Part shown: positions 50,974 to 60,388 of the stretch, piece after piece
Layout: the number at the start of each line of letters is the position of its first letter
Numbering within the stretch: position 1 is the stretch's first letter
Origin: DATBDN01 sp963715995
GTDB taxonomy: Bacteria > Actinomycetota > Thermoleophilia > Solirubrobacterales > Thermoleophilaceae
Assembly: GCA_963715995.1 (NCBI GenBank)
Contig: OY970283.1
Coordinates: 2,976,001-3,040,000 of the forward strand
Length of the DNA stretch: 64,000 nt
Direction: 5' to 3'
Program-made: the position numbers and the translations under genes
Notes under the pieces: generated by a model
The model's database searches: none
What the model was told of the DNA's origin: nothing
What the model saw: the letters and a program-made list of their open reading frames with translations, nothing else

Positions 50974-53136
50974 TTGTCACCTCGTCGCACCTCGCTCGGC
51001 CTTGTCCTCGCACTGACCCTCATCGGCGCTTCGCCCGCGGCTGCCACTCCCACCCAGACCTTCACCCCGGTCATCGGGACGCAGACGTTCAACTCGACCG
51101 GCGCCGAGCAGCAGTACGTCGTCCCGGCGGGCGTCTATCGCGTGCACGTGGTCGCCATCGCAGGAGCGGGCGGCGCGGGTGCGAGCACCTCGACTGGCGG
51201 CCAGGCAGCCATCGTGCATGGCGATCTTGAAGTCACCCCCGGGGAAACGCTCTACGTTGAGGTGGGCGGGCGCGGCCAGGACACCAGCGGCGGCGGAGCC
51301 GGCGGCTTCAACGGCGGTGGCGCCGGCGGAGGCGGCGGCGGCGGCGCATCCGACATCAGGACTGCACCCAGGGCCTCCGGGCTCGGAACCGACACCCGGC
51401 TGCTCATCGCCGCCGGCGGCGGTGGTGGCGCCAACGACGGCGCCGACACGACCGGCGGCAACGGGGGCGAGGCCAACTTCGCCGGCTCCAACGACAGCGG
51501 CGGTACCAACAACATAGGCGGCGGCGCCGGCACCGCCGGTGCAGGCGGCGCTGGCGGTACCGGGTCGGTATTCAGCGGGTCCGACGGGCAACTCGGCGAT
51601 GGCGGGGCGGGCGGCGAGTCTCTCGGCGGCGACGGCGGGGGCGGTGGCGGTGGCCTCTACGGCGGGGGCGGCGGGGGCGGCGGCCAGATGTTCGGCGGCG
51701 CCGGCGGTGGCGGCGGCTCTTCGCTCCTCCCGCCTGGGGGAGCCTACGAGGGCACCGCCCAGCTTGCGGACGACCCGTCGATCACGGTCAGCTACGTAGG
51801 TTCCGAGCAGTCCTACACGGTGCCCAATGGCGTCGGCACGCTCCACGTCGTCGCGATCGGCGGCCGGGGTGGATACGGCGGCACCACAGGCCCCGGCCTC
51901 GGCGCGCAGGTCACGAGCGACTTGGCGGTCACGCCCGGCCAAGTGCTCTACATGGAGGTCGGCAGCATCGGCGCCAGCGCGCTCACCGATGACAGATTCG
52001 GGAGCTTCAACGGCGGGGGTTACGGTGGCGGCGGCGGAGGCGGGGCCTCCGACATTCGAACCGCGTCGATGTCCGCTGGGCTCACCCCGGACACGCGGCT
52101 GCTCGTTGCGGCCGGCGGCGGTGGCGGCGGCACCGACGGCCAGGATTACATCGGCGGCCCGGGCGGCGACGCCGGCAGCGCCGGAGGCACCGAGGCCGGT
52201 GGCCAGAACCTGGGTGGGTCGGCAGGCACCCAGAGCGCTGGCGGTGCCGGTGCGACGGGTTCCATCGACAACGGCCATGACGGTGCCCGCGGCATCGGTG
52301 GCAACGGTGGCGGCTACTCGGGCACCGACCTCGGCGGCGGAGGGGGCGGCGGCCTCTTCGGCGGCGGCGGCGGCGGCGCCGGCATGAGCTTCGGCGGCGC
52401 AGGCGGCGGCGGGGGCTCCTCGCTCGTGCCCGCAGGCGGCAGCATGATCATTGAAGCCTCCGACGCCACGCCGAAGATCGACCTCACGGCCGTGTGCGCG
52501 GCCGGCAACTTCTCGTCGAGCGGCAACGCTCCCTGCACACAGGCGCCGGCCGGCACCTTTGTCGCGAGCGCCGGCGCGACCAGCGCGACCCCTTGCCCGG
52601 TCGGAACGGCCAACGCCGGCACCGGCGCGACATCGTCCGCGGCCTGCACGGCGTGCCCGGCGGGCACCGAGGCGACCCAGCCCGGCGCGAACGCCTGCAC
52701 CCCGATCTCCAGCACCGGCAACGGTGGTGGGACCAACGGCGGGGGCACGAACGGCGGCGGGACCAACGGAGGCGGCACGAACGGCGGCGGCGCGAACGGT
52801 GGCGGCTCGAGCCTGTCCCTCGCGGTCCTCTCCATCAAGGGCAAGAAGAAGGGCAAGATCACGCTCGTGGTGAATGCGCCGGGCAGCGGCGTGGTCAAGG
52901 CGGTCGGTCGCTTCAAGATCCCGAAGGCGGCCCACTCGGCAGCAGCGCTGCTCTACGGATCGTTCACCGCGAAGCGCAGCGCGGCCGGCAAGTTCACGAT
53001 CACGCTCAAGCCGAGCAAGGCTGCGCTGAAGGCGCTCAAGAAGCTGAAGAAGCTCGCGGTCAAGGTGACGGTCACGTTCACGCCCACGTCGGGCCCGAAG
53101 GTGACCAAGGTCAAATCGGTAGTCGCGCACCGCTGA
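50974..53136 (+). CDS. Secreted glycine-rich protein with ALK-like and GCC2/GCC3-like domains
   Basis: A 720-residue secreted protein from TTG 50974. Signal peptide to about residue 25. Residues 35-275 and 280-500 are two copies of a glycine-rich domain: each has QxYxVPxGVxxxHVVAI..G, LxVTPGxxLYxEVG, GGGGGGASDIRT, a DTRLLxAAGGGGG motif and a closing GGAGGGGGSSLxPxGG. This pattern resembles the ALK/LTK glycine-rich domain. Residues 508-575 hold repeated CxxCPxGTxxxxxGA, like GCC2/GCC3 repeats. Then a (GGGTN)n linker and a Lys-rich beta-like C-terminus (KGKKKGKITLVVNAPGSG). Probably a surface or matrix protein. No enzyme motif. Confidence 0.75.
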   Translation: MSPRRTSLGLVLALTLIGASPAAATPTQTFTPVIGTQTFNSTGAEQQYVVPAGVYRVHVVAIAGAGGAGASTSTGGQAAIVHGDLEVTPGETLYVEVGGRGQDTSGGGAGGFNGGGAGGGGGGGASDIRTAPRASGLGTDTRLLIAAGGGGGANDGADTTGGNGGEANFAGSNDSGGTNNIGGGAGTAGAGGAGGTGSVFSGSDGQLGDGGAGGESLGGDGGGGGGGLYGGGGGGGGQMFGGAGGGGGSSLLPPGGAYEGTAQLADDPSITVSYVGSEQSYTVPNGVGTLHVVAIGGRGGYGGTTGPGLGAQVTSDLAVTPGQVLYMEVGSIGASALTDDRFGSFNGGGYGGGGGGGASDIRTASMSAGLTPDTRLLVAAGGGGGGTDGQDYIGGPGGDAGSAGGTEAGGQNLGGSAGTQSAGGAGATGSIDNGHDGARGIGGNGGGYSGTDLGGGGGGGLFGGGGGGAGMSFGGAGGGGGSSLVPAGGSMIIEASDATPKIDLTAVCAAGNFSSSGNAPCTQAPAGTFVASAGATSATPCPVGTANAGTGATSSAACTACPAGTEATQPGANACTPISSTGNGGGTNGGGTNGGGTNGGGTNGGGANGGGSSLSLAVLSIKGKKKGKITLVVNAPGSGVVKAVGRFKIPKAAHSAAALLYGSFTAKRSAAGKFTITLKPSKAALKALKKLKKLAVKVTVTFTPTSGPKVTKVKSVVAHR

Positions 53137-53187
53137 CCCGCCCATCCGCGGCCGTCCGCCGCTCGGACGCGTAACGTTGGTCGGTTC

Positions 53188-55704
53188 ATGGACCGGTCCG
53201 AATACACGGTCGAGGTCGACGAAGACGGCGTCTGCCTGCTGCGCTCGCCCTGGGATCCCGCGCTGCGGCGATCGATCCGTGCCATTCCCGGCCGCTTCTG
53301 GGACGACGATCTGCACGGCTGGACGATCCGGCTGACGCCCGACCGCGCAGAGTCCGTCGCGCGGCTGTTGCGCGCGTTCCCGGTGTTCGAGGCCCGCGCC
53401 GGTGCGCTCGATCAGATCGAGGCCGTGCGCGACCGCCGCAACCTCAGGCGGCCCATGATCGAGGGCGTTCGACCGGAGGAGGAGTACTGCCTCAGCTTCT
53501 GCGACGACTGGACGCACCCGGTGCTCGACGAAGTCCGGCGCTTCTTCCGGCCGCGGCCGCATCCCGAGATCGGCCGTCTGTCGGTGGCCGTGACCGACGA
53601 GACGCGCAACCCCCTGCTCACGCTGATCGAGCGCAACGGCGCCGGTCTGCACATGCGCGCGCGCCAGCGGCTCGCGCCCGAGCCCGCCGCCGGGCTGACG
53701 CGGCGCGCGTCGGTGCTTGGACTGCCGCAACGGACGAGCTGGCGCGGCTGGGTCAGCACGACGATCACCGACGACCTGCCGTACTTCGTGTTCGCCACGC
53801 GCGGCGGCATCCCGCCGCAGGAGCTCTACGACGCGGGCGGCGTGCGCCAGATGGGCGACGTCGCGCTCGTGCCGATGGACGGGCGGCGCAAGCCGCACGT
53901 GGAGGCGCTGCTGGCCGACAACCGCCGCATCCTGGCCGACCCACGCGTGTACGGCTGTCTCGACTACATGTCCGAGGACCGCCCAGACGATCCGCCCCCG
54001 CCGGCGGTCGTCACGATCGTGCGTGACCCGGTCACCGGCACGACGGAGTTCGTGGTGAACGTGCTCTGGGACGACAGCGTCATCGAGTCGCTGACGCTGC
54101 TGCCCGAGAGCCGCGCGCTGCGGCCAAGCGCCGGTGGTGGCGGCGATGGCGACGTCGACGGCGAGGGCGGCGCGGTGGTGGCCGATGCATCGACCGTCAC
54201 CGGCGTCGACGAGCTGATCCGCGACCACGGTCTGGGGCTGGACGAAGAGGCGGAGCGTCTGCTCGGAGAGCTGCTCGCCGAGCATGCGCATGGCGAGGAG
54301 CTGGTCGCGCTGTCGCGCGCGCACTCCGCCGACTTCACGCCGCCGCCCGGCCTGCGCGGCACGCTGATGCCGTTCCAGACCGCCGGCGTGGTCTACGCGC
54401 TGAGCCAGCGGCGCACGTTCATCGCAGACGAGCAGGGGCTCGGCAAGACGGTGCAGGCGCTCGCTGCGATCGAGGCCGACGACGCCTACCCGGCCATCGT
54501 CGTCTGCCCAGCTTCGCTCAAGCTCAACTGGCTGCGCGAGTGCGCGCGCTGGCTGCCCGGTCGCCGCGCCGAGTCGCTGTCGGGCCGGCGCGGGCCGCTG
54601 CCACTGGCCGAGATCGTGGTCGTGAACTACGACATCCTCGACGCGCGCGCCGATGCGCTCGTCGACCTCGAGCCGGGTGCACTCGTGCTCGACGAGTCCC
54701 ACTACGTGAAGAACCCGAAGGCCAACCGCACGAAGGCCGCGATCGACCTGAGCGCGCGACTGCCCGAGCAGGCGCTGCGGCTGGCGCTGACCGGCACGCC
54801 GCTGGTCAACCGCCCGCGCGAGCTCGTGCCGCAGCTGCGCGCGCTCGGGCGGCTGGGCGACTTCGGCAGCGGCGCCGCGTTCGAGCGTCGCTTCGAGGGG
54901 CAGCTCGCCCGCGAGCGGCTGCACTGGCACCTGCGCAGCAGCTGCTACGTGCGCCGGCGCAAGGACGAGGTGCTCACCCAGCTGCCGCCGAAGCGCCGCA
55001 TCACCGTTCCCGTGCCGCTGACGAACGAGCACGAGTACCGCCACCTCGAAGCGGACCTGGTCGAGTGGCTGCGTACGGCGGTGGTCGACCCGCACGAGCT
55101 CGCGGAGAAGATCGACAGCGCGCTGCGCGCCGAGGCGCTCGTGAAGCTGAACGCGCTGCGCCACGTCGCGGCACAGGGAAAGCTTCACCCCGCGATCGAG
55201 TGGATCAAGACGTTCCTCGAGTCCGGCGAGCGACTGGTCGTCTTCGCACACCACCGCGACATCCAGGCCGAGCTCGTGCACGCGTTCCCGCGCGCGGCCC
55301 GCATCCTCGGCAGCGACTCACTCGAGGAGCGCCAACGCGGCGTCGAGCTGTTCCAGCGGCGCGGCGAAGACGGCGCATCACTTTGCATCTGCTCCTTGGA
55401 GGCAGCCTCACACGGCTTCACGCTCACGGCGGCGGCGAGCGTGGCGTTCCTCGAGCTCGGCTGGACACCGGCAAAGCACGACCAGGCCGAGGACCGCGTG
55501 CACCGCATCGGCCAGGACCGTCACGTGACGGCGTGGTACCTGCTGGCGGCCGACACGATCGACGAGCGCATCGCAGCGCTGATCGACCACAAGCGCGCGG
55601 TGGTCGGCTCGGTCACCGACGGCACGACTGGCTCCGAGGCAACGGTGATCGACCGCCTGCTGGTGGACCTGGCGAACGAGTCGGTGCTGAGGCGCGCGGC
55701 GTAG
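53188..55704 (+). CDS. SNF2-family DEAD/H helicase-like ATPase
   Basis: An 838-residue protein. The C-terminal half is an SNF2 motor: MPFQTAGVVYAL, motif I DEQGLGKT (414-421), motif II DESH (502-505), LTGTPLVNRP (motif III), VVFAHHRDIQAEL (motif IV) and VHRIGQ (771-776) for motif VI. The arrangement is like SMARCAL1/ZRANB3-type annealing helicases. The first about 390 residues are unlike them: a possible HARP-like start (FWDDDLHGWTIRLTPDR) and a region I do not recognise, ending in an acidic Gly/Asp stretch. The role is presumably DNA remodelling or repair. The convergent neighbour is an HhH-GPD DNA-repair-type protein 2 bp away. Confidence 0.88.
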   Translation: MDRSEYTVEVDEDGVCLLRSPWDPALRRSIRAIPGRFWDDDLHGWTIRLTPDRAESVARLLRAFPVFEARAGALDQIEAVRDRRNLRRPMIEGVRPEEEYCLSFCDDWTHPVLDEVRRFFRPRPHPEIGRLSVAVTDETRNPLLTLIERNGAGLHMRARQRLAPEPAAGLTRRASVLGLPQRTSWRGWVSTTITDDLPYFVFATRGGIPPQELYDAGGVRQMGDVALVPMDGRRKPHVEALLADNRRILADPRVYGCLDYMSEDRPDDPPPPAVVTIVRDPVTGTTEFVVNVLWDDSVIESLTLLPESRALRPSAGGGGDGDVDGEGGAVVADASTVTGVDELIRDHGLGLDEEAERLLGELLAEHAHGEELVALSRAHSADFTPPPGLRGTLMPFQTAGVVYALSQRRTFIADEQGLGKTVQALAAIEADDAYPAIVVCPASLKLNWLRECARWLPGRRAESLSGRRGPLPLAEIVVVNYDILDARADALVDLEPGALVLDESHYVKNPKANRTKAAIDLSARLPEQALRLALTGTPLVNRPRELVPQLRALGRLGDFGSGAAFERRFEGQLARERLHWHLRSSCYVRRRKDEVLTQLPPKRRITVPVPLTNEHEYRHLEADLVEWLRTAVVDPHELAEKIDSALRAEALVKLNALRHVAAQGKLHPAIEWIKTFLESGERLVVFAHHRDIQAELVHAFPRAARILGSDSLEERQRGVELFQRRGEDGASLCICSLEAASHGFTLTAAASVAFLELGWTPAKHDQAEDRVHRIGQDRHVTAWYLLAADTIDERIAALIDHKRAVVGSVTDGTTGSEATVIDRLLVDLANESVLRRAA

Positions 55705-55706
55705 GC

Positions 55707-56252
55707 TCAGGCGGCCCGCTCGCGCAAGCGCGCCTTGTGCGCCCGCTTTGCCTCCTGGTAATCGGCCAGCCCCTGCTTCGAGGTCACGTCGCCAAGCGTC
55801 TGGTGCGGCGGCACCAGCGGCTTCGCCTGCTTCACGCCGAAGCGCTTCGCGAGCACGGCGCCGATCGCCTTCACCTTCATCTCGCCGAAGCCCGGCAGCG
55901 CGGAAAGGTTCCCGCGCAGCTCCTCGCTGTCGCGAGCGTCGGTCCACACACGCCCGGCGTCGCCGTCGTAGTTGTCGCGCACGTGCACCGCGAGCGCGTG
56001 CACGCGCTTGGCCATCGCGCCCGGGTAACGGTGGAGTGCCGGCTTCTCGCGGAAGACCGGGTCCAGGTCGGCGTCGGCGAGCGTCGCCGCGTCGATCGTC
56101 CCGAGCCGCTGCCGGATGACCAGCGGCCCCTCGAAGGCCTTCTGCACCGTCACCTGCTGGTCGAGCACGAAGCCGATCAGCAGGGCCATGGGGTCGGTGG
56201 CGATCAGCTCGTTGGCCTCGTCCGAATTGGTGAACCACAGGCGATCGGGCAT
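55707..56252 (-). CDS. HhH-GPD family DNA repair-type protein
   Basis: A 181-residue protein. MALLIGFVLDQQVTVQKAF resembles the start of the HhH-GPD fold, and LSALPGFGEMKVKAIGAVLAKRFGV is the helix-hairpin-helix. There is no iron-sulphur loop, and the usual catalytic Lys/Asp is not obvious; VPPHQTLGDVTS follows. It matches the uncharacterised short HhH-GPD family of actinobacteria. Start ATG 56252 is 14 bp from the divergent ABC gene. Confidence 0.78.
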   Translation of the reverse strand: MPDRLWFTNSDEANELIATDPMALLIGFVLDQQVTVQKAFEGPLVIRQRLGTIDAATLADADLDPVFREKPALHRYPGAMAKRVHALAVHVRDNYDGDAGRVWTDARDSEELRGNLSALPGFGEMKVKAIGAVLAKRFGVKQAKPLVPPHQTLGDVTSKQGLADYQEAKRAHKARLRERAA

Positions 56253-56266
56253 ACCCGCGATCGTAA

Positions 56267-57274
56267 ATGAGCGAGCCTCGTACCGTTAGGGGAGTGATCG
56301 AGGTCGATCAGCTCACGAAGACCTACGACGAGGTCGAGGCGGTCCGCGGTGTCTCGTTCAGCGTCGAGCCGGGCGAGGTGTTCGGCTTCCTCGGCCCGAA
56401 CGGGGCCGGCAAGACCACCACGATCAACATGCTCTGCACCCTCGCGAAGCCCACGGGCGGCCACGCCACGGTGGCGGGCCACGACGTGGTGACCGAGCGC
56501 GACGACGTCCGCCGCAACATCGGGCTCGTCTTCCAGGACCCGACGCTGGACGGCTACCTGACCGCCGAGCAGAACCTGCGCCTGCACGCCGAGCTCTACG
56601 GCGTCAACGCCGCGCTCGTGCCCGAGCGCATGCGCCAGATGCTCGAGATGGTGGGTCTCTGGGAGCGGCGTGACTCGGCCGTGATGACCTTCTCGGGCGG
56701 CATGCGTCGCCGGCTCGAGATCGCGCGCGGCCTCATGCACTCCCCGCGCGTGCTGTTCCTCGACGAGCCCACCATCGGGCTCGACCCGCAGACGCGCAGC
56801 TCGATCTGGAGCTACATCCGCGAGCTGCGCCAGCGTGAGGAGATCACCATCTTCATGACCACGCACTACATGGACGAGGCCGAGTACTGCGATCGCATCG
56901 CGATCATGGACCAGGGCGAGATCGTCGCGCTGGACTCCCCCGAGGCGCTCAAGGCCGAGGTGGGCGCCGACCGCGTCCGCATCGACACCGCCGACGACGA
57001 GGCGGCGATCGACGCGCTGCGCGAGCGCTTCGAGATCGACGCCCGCATGAGCGAGGGCTCGGTCACGTTCGCCGTGCCGGGCGGCGAGCAGTTCGTGCCG
57101 CGCCTGTTCGCCGAGCTCGGCGTGCCGATCCGCTCGGTCAGCGTGGCCCGCCCAACGCTCGACGACGTCTTCATGTCGCATACCGGCACCACCATCCGCG
57201 ACGCCGAGGGATCCGACGACCAGATGAACCGCCGCCGCATGCAGATGTTCGCCGGCCAGAGCGCGCGCCGATGA
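56267..57274 (+). CDS. ABC transporter ATP-binding protein (DrrA-type)
   Basis: A 335-residue nucleotide-binding subunit. Walker A GPNGAGKTTT, Q-loop VFQDPTLDGYLTAEQNL, signature FSGGMRRRLEIARGL, Walker B VLFLDEPTIGLDP and H-loop TTHYMDEAE are all present, with the C-terminal domain typical of DrrA (RPTLDDVFMSHTG). Such systems export drugs or lipids. Start ATG 56267; GTG 56294 is possible. The permease gene follows with an ATGA overlap. Confidence 0.9.
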   Translation: MSEPRTVRGVIEVDQLTKTYDEVEAVRGVSFSVEPGEVFGFLGPNGAGKTTTINMLCTLAKPTGGHATVAGHDVVTERDDVRRNIGLVFQDPTLDGYLTAEQNLRLHAELYGVNAALVPERMRQMLEMVGLWERRDSAVMTFSGGMRRRLEIARGLMHSPRVLFLDEPTIGLDPQTRSSIWSYIRELRQREEITIFMTTHYMDEAEYCDRIAIMDQGEIVALDSPEALKAEVGADRVRIDTADDEAAIDALRERFEIDARMSEGSVTFAVPGGEQFVPRLFAELGVPIRSVSVARPTLDDVFMSHTGTTIRDAEGSDDQMNRRRMQMFAGQSARR

Positions 57275-58137
57275 GCACCACGACCGTGCCCGAGGTCGTC
57301 CGCGTGACCGTGCCGCCGCGCTCGCTGCAGAGCGAGCTGCGCGCGATGAAGATCGTCTGGCGCCGCGAGCTGATCCGCTTCAAGAACGACCGCATGCGCA
57401 TCATGACCTCGCTGGTGCAGCCGCTCTTGTTCCTGTTCGTGCTCGGGTCAGGCCTCCAGCGACTGTCGAGCGCGGGCACGCACGGCGTGGACCTGAAGAC
57501 GTTCATCTACCCCGGCGTGCTCTGCATCACCGTCATGTTCACCGCCATGTTCTCGGCGGCCTCGATCGTCTGGGACCGAGAGTTCGGCTTCCTGCGCGAG
57601 ATGATGGTGGCGCCGGTGCGGCGCAGCTCGATCGTGATCGGCAAGGCGCTCGGCGGCGCCACCGTCGCGGGCTTCCAGGGCGTGATCATGATCTGCCTCG
57701 CGGGCCTCGTGCACGTGCCCTACAACTTCACGCTGATCGTCGGCGTGCTCGCGATCCAGCTGCTGCTCGCCTTCAGCATCACCTCGTTCGGCCTGATGGT
57801 GGCCGTGCGCATCAAGCAGATGCAGTCGTTCATGGGCGTCATGCAGATGATCGTGATGCCGATGTTCTTCATCTCCGGCGCGCTCTTCCCCGTGTCCGGA
57901 CTGCCGGGCTGGCTGAGCGTGCTCAACCGCATCGACCCGCTCACCTACGCAGTCGATCCGATGCGCCGGCTCGTGTTCAACCACCTCGACATCTCGTCGG
58001 CGGCGCGGCATGCGCTCGACCCGGGACTGACGTGGGGCAGCTGGCACGTGCCGTCGCTGGTGGAGGTGGCCGTGGTGCTCGTGCTGGGCCTCGTGATGCT
58101 CGGGATCGCGATCTGGGAGTTCAGTGCGACCGAATAG
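57271..58137 (+). CDS. ABC-2 type permease (DrrB-type)
   Basis: A 288-residue membrane protein with about six transmembrane segments. LVQPLLFLFVLGSGLQRL, the EFGFLREMMVAPVRRSSIVIGKALGG cytoplasmic loop (seen in segments) and FFISGALFPVSGLPGWLS are typical of the ABC-2/DrrB family. It pairs with the upstream ATPase to form an exporter; cargo unknown. Confidence 0.9.
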   Translation: MSTTTVPEVVRVTVPPRSLQSELRAMKIVWRRELIRFKNDRMRIMTSLVQPLLFLFVLGSGLQRLSSAGTHGVDLKTFIYPGVLCITVMFTAMFSAASIVWDREFGFLREMMVAPVRRSSIVIGKALGGATVAGFQGVIMICLAGLVHVPYNFTLIVGVLAIQLLLAFSITSFGLMVAVRIKQMQSFMGVMQMIVMPMFFISGALFPVSGLPGWLSVLNRIDPLTYAVDPMRRLVFNHLDISSAARHALDPGLTWGSWHVPSLVEVAVVLVLGLVMLGIAIWEFSATE

Positions 58138-58161
58138 GCGAGCGCACCGTATGGTCGCCGG

Positions 58162-60345
58162 ATGCGCGCCCTTGTTATTGCACTGACCGTCCTCGTCGCG
58201 CTTCCCGCAGTCGCGGAGGCCAAGGCGGTGTCGGTGAAGCAGGGCAAGGGCTTCGAGCAGCGCATCTTCCCGGACAACTTCTTCACCGTCCGTGACAAGC
58301 GCGAGCTGACCGGGCGGCGCATCAGCTTCAAGCTGAAGCGCGACTACCCGTGGGTCGACGGCGTGCGCCACTCGAAGTGCACGCAGGCCACGTACTCGAT
58401 CTGCGACGCGTTCGCCGAGCTGAACAAGCTCGACGGCTTCGACCTACAGCCGCGCGTCGCAGTCCCGTTCACAGGCGCGATCAAGCTCGACTCGGTGAAC
58501 GACACGAACTTCTCGATCCAGACGACCAAGGGCAAGTTCGTGAGCGGCCTGCGCCAGCTCACGTGGGACCCGAAGCGCCACGTGCTGGCCGGCATCAGCG
58601 ACAAGTTCCTCGAGGAGGGCAAGACCTACACGGTGCACGTCACGCGCGGCATCCGCGATGCGAAGGGCAAGAAGACGCGCGCGTGTCGTAACCACACGTG
58701 CAGGATCCGCTTCACCACGCGCACGGCCAGCCCGGAGCTGCTGCACCTGCGCACGGTGCTCGACGCCAAGCCACTCGCCGCAGAGCAACGGCTCACGTTC
58801 TCGCAGGACGGCAAGGACGACGTCTTCTCCGCCGCCTCCGTGGCGCCGTCGCTGGTCGGCTCGACCGGCGGCATCGAGCGCAGCGACCAGGTCAAGGCCG
58901 ATCCCTCGGCAGCCGGCGCGTTCACCACGAGTGCGGTGCCGAACCTCATCACTCCCGGCAACGCCGGCTACTTCGCCTTCGGCAGCTTCATGTCGCCTCG
59001 CTACCAGTACGCCTCGGCGAGCGCGCACCAGGACAACCCGTACACGAAGGGCGACGGCCTAACGGACGGCGAGATCCCGCCGGTGCCGACCAAGCAGACG
59101 CCCAAGCCGTTCGGCATGGACCGGCTCGGCGTCATTGCGGTCACCCCGAACCCCGCGCAGTTCCCGCCGCCGTGGCCTGCCGCCGTGTACGGGCCCGGCT
59201 TCACGCGCAGCAAGCTCGACATCTTCGTGAGCGCTGACTACAACGCCTCGCGCGGCATCCTCACGATCGCCACGGATCCGGCCGGCCACGCCTACGGCCC
59301 GAAGAGCACTGTCACCGTCACCGCGGCGGGCGTGCCGACGACCTTCCTCGACTACGGCCGCGGGCGTGACCTCGATGGCAACGGGACGATCAGCACCGGC
59401 CTGGACGACGGCGTCCGCCCCACCGGCCACGTCCAGCCAGGCGGCAAGGACGTCCTGCCCTCGCGCAAGCCCATCGACGGCGTTCAGTCCGGACTGATCC
59501 AGACGGTGGTCGACAACATGACGCTCGGGCGCGCGCTGAAGACCGGCCTCGACATCCCCGGCGTTGGCACCAACCTGGTGGATCCGACGCGGATCTACTA
59601 CTACGGCATCAGCTTCGGCGGCATCTACGGGACGATGCTCATGGGCACCGACCCGCTGTTCCACCGCGGCCTCTTGAACGTGCCGGGCGGGCCGATCGCA
59701 GACATCGCGCGGCTGTCCTCGTTCCGCGGCGATCTGGCCGATCAGCTGAAGGCCTCGCACCCCTCGTACCTGAACGGCGGCAAGGGGGCCGACGGCTTCA
59801 CCGAGGACATCCCGCTGCGCAACGAGCCACCGGAGACGATCACCGACAAGGGCGCGTCGGACCTCCAGGAGCTGCTGGCGGAGACGAACTGGTTCAACCG
59901 CGCGGGCAGCCCGGAGACATTCGCGCCGCGTATCCGCCTGCGGCCTGACCCGGCGTGGGCGAAGAACCCGAAGGAGATCGCCTTCCAGACGGCCTACGGC
60001 GACGGCACCGTGCCGAACCCGACGGCGGGCACGCTCTACCGCGCGGGCAACCTGTTCGACCGCGTGACCTACTACCGCAACGACAAGACGCCCACCTACG
60101 CGAGCGACCCGCACGGCTGGCTGGCCGACCCAACCCTCTCGGGGCGCTCGTTCGGCCAGATGCAGCTGGCTGACTTCCTCTCGACAGGCCAGCTCACGAA
60201 CCCGAATGCATCCTGGTTCGAGGTGCCGATTGCCAACCCCAACAACCTCGAATGCCTCCATTACCCCGACCCTCAGACGGGCCAGGGCCAGACGCGCAAG
60301 CAGTACCCGGACAGCGGCGATTGCCCGGCGCCCCAGAAGCACTGA
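58162..60345 (+). CDS. Secreted lipase-like protein (VolA/bacterial lipase N-terminal type)
   Basis: A 727-residue secreted protein with a signal peptide (LVIALTVLVALPAVAEA). The N-terminal half is beta-rich with Ig-like stretches and possible disulphides (CTQATYSIC, CRNHTC). The C-terminal half is an alpha/beta hydrolase: AVYGPGFTRSKLDIF (oxyanion region), nucleophile elbow YYYGISFGGIYG, and QTAYGDGTVPNPTAG with the acid residue. The design is like the VolA group of extracellular lipases. The DrrAB genes upstream end 24 bp before it. The family call is by motif and layout, not by a strong signature. Confidence 0.65.
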   Translation: MRALVIALTVLVALPAVAEAKAVSVKQGKGFEQRIFPDNFFTVRDKRELTGRRISFKLKRDYPWVDGVRHSKCTQATYSICDAFAELNKLDGFDLQPRVAVPFTGAIKLDSVNDTNFSIQTTKGKFVSGLRQLTWDPKRHVLAGISDKFLEEGKTYTVHVTRGIRDAKGKKTRACRNHTCRIRFTTRTASPELLHLRTVLDAKPLAAEQRLTFSQDGKDDVFSAASVAPSLVGSTGGIERSDQVKADPSAAGAFTTSAVPNLITPGNAGYFAFGSFMSPRYQYASASAHQDNPYTKGDGLTDGEIPPVPTKQTPKPFGMDRLGVIAVTPNPAQFPPPWPAAVYGPGFTRSKLDIFVSADYNASRGILTIATDPAGHAYGPKSTVTVTAAGVPTTFLDYGRGRDLDGNGTISTGLDDGVRPTGHVQPGGKDVLPSRKPIDGVQSGLIQTVVDNMTLGRALKTGLDIPGVGTNLVDPTRIYYYGISFGGIYGTMLMGTDPLFHRGLLNVPGGPIADIARLSSFRGDLADQLKASHPSYLNGGKGADGFTEDIPLRNEPPETITDKGASDLQELLAETNWFNRAGSPETFAPRIRLRPDPAWAKNPKEIAFQTAYGDGTVPNPTAGTLYRAGNLFDRVTYYRNDKTPTYASDPHGWLADPTLSGRSFGQMQLADFLSTGQLTNPNASWFEVPIANPNNLECLHYPDPQTGQGQTRKQYPDSGDCPAPQKH

Positions 60346-60388
60346 TTTGGGGCGTGCAAGTTGCCCGAAGTGGGCACGTTGACCAGAT

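Noticed and set aside
50977..55281. A 1434-codon open frame on the minus strand
   Set aside because: It runs antisense across the glycine-rich protein and the SNF2 helicase, both with clear motifs. Its composition (His/Arg/Val-rich, then Ala/Gly-rich) is what high-GC DNA gives in the antisense frame.
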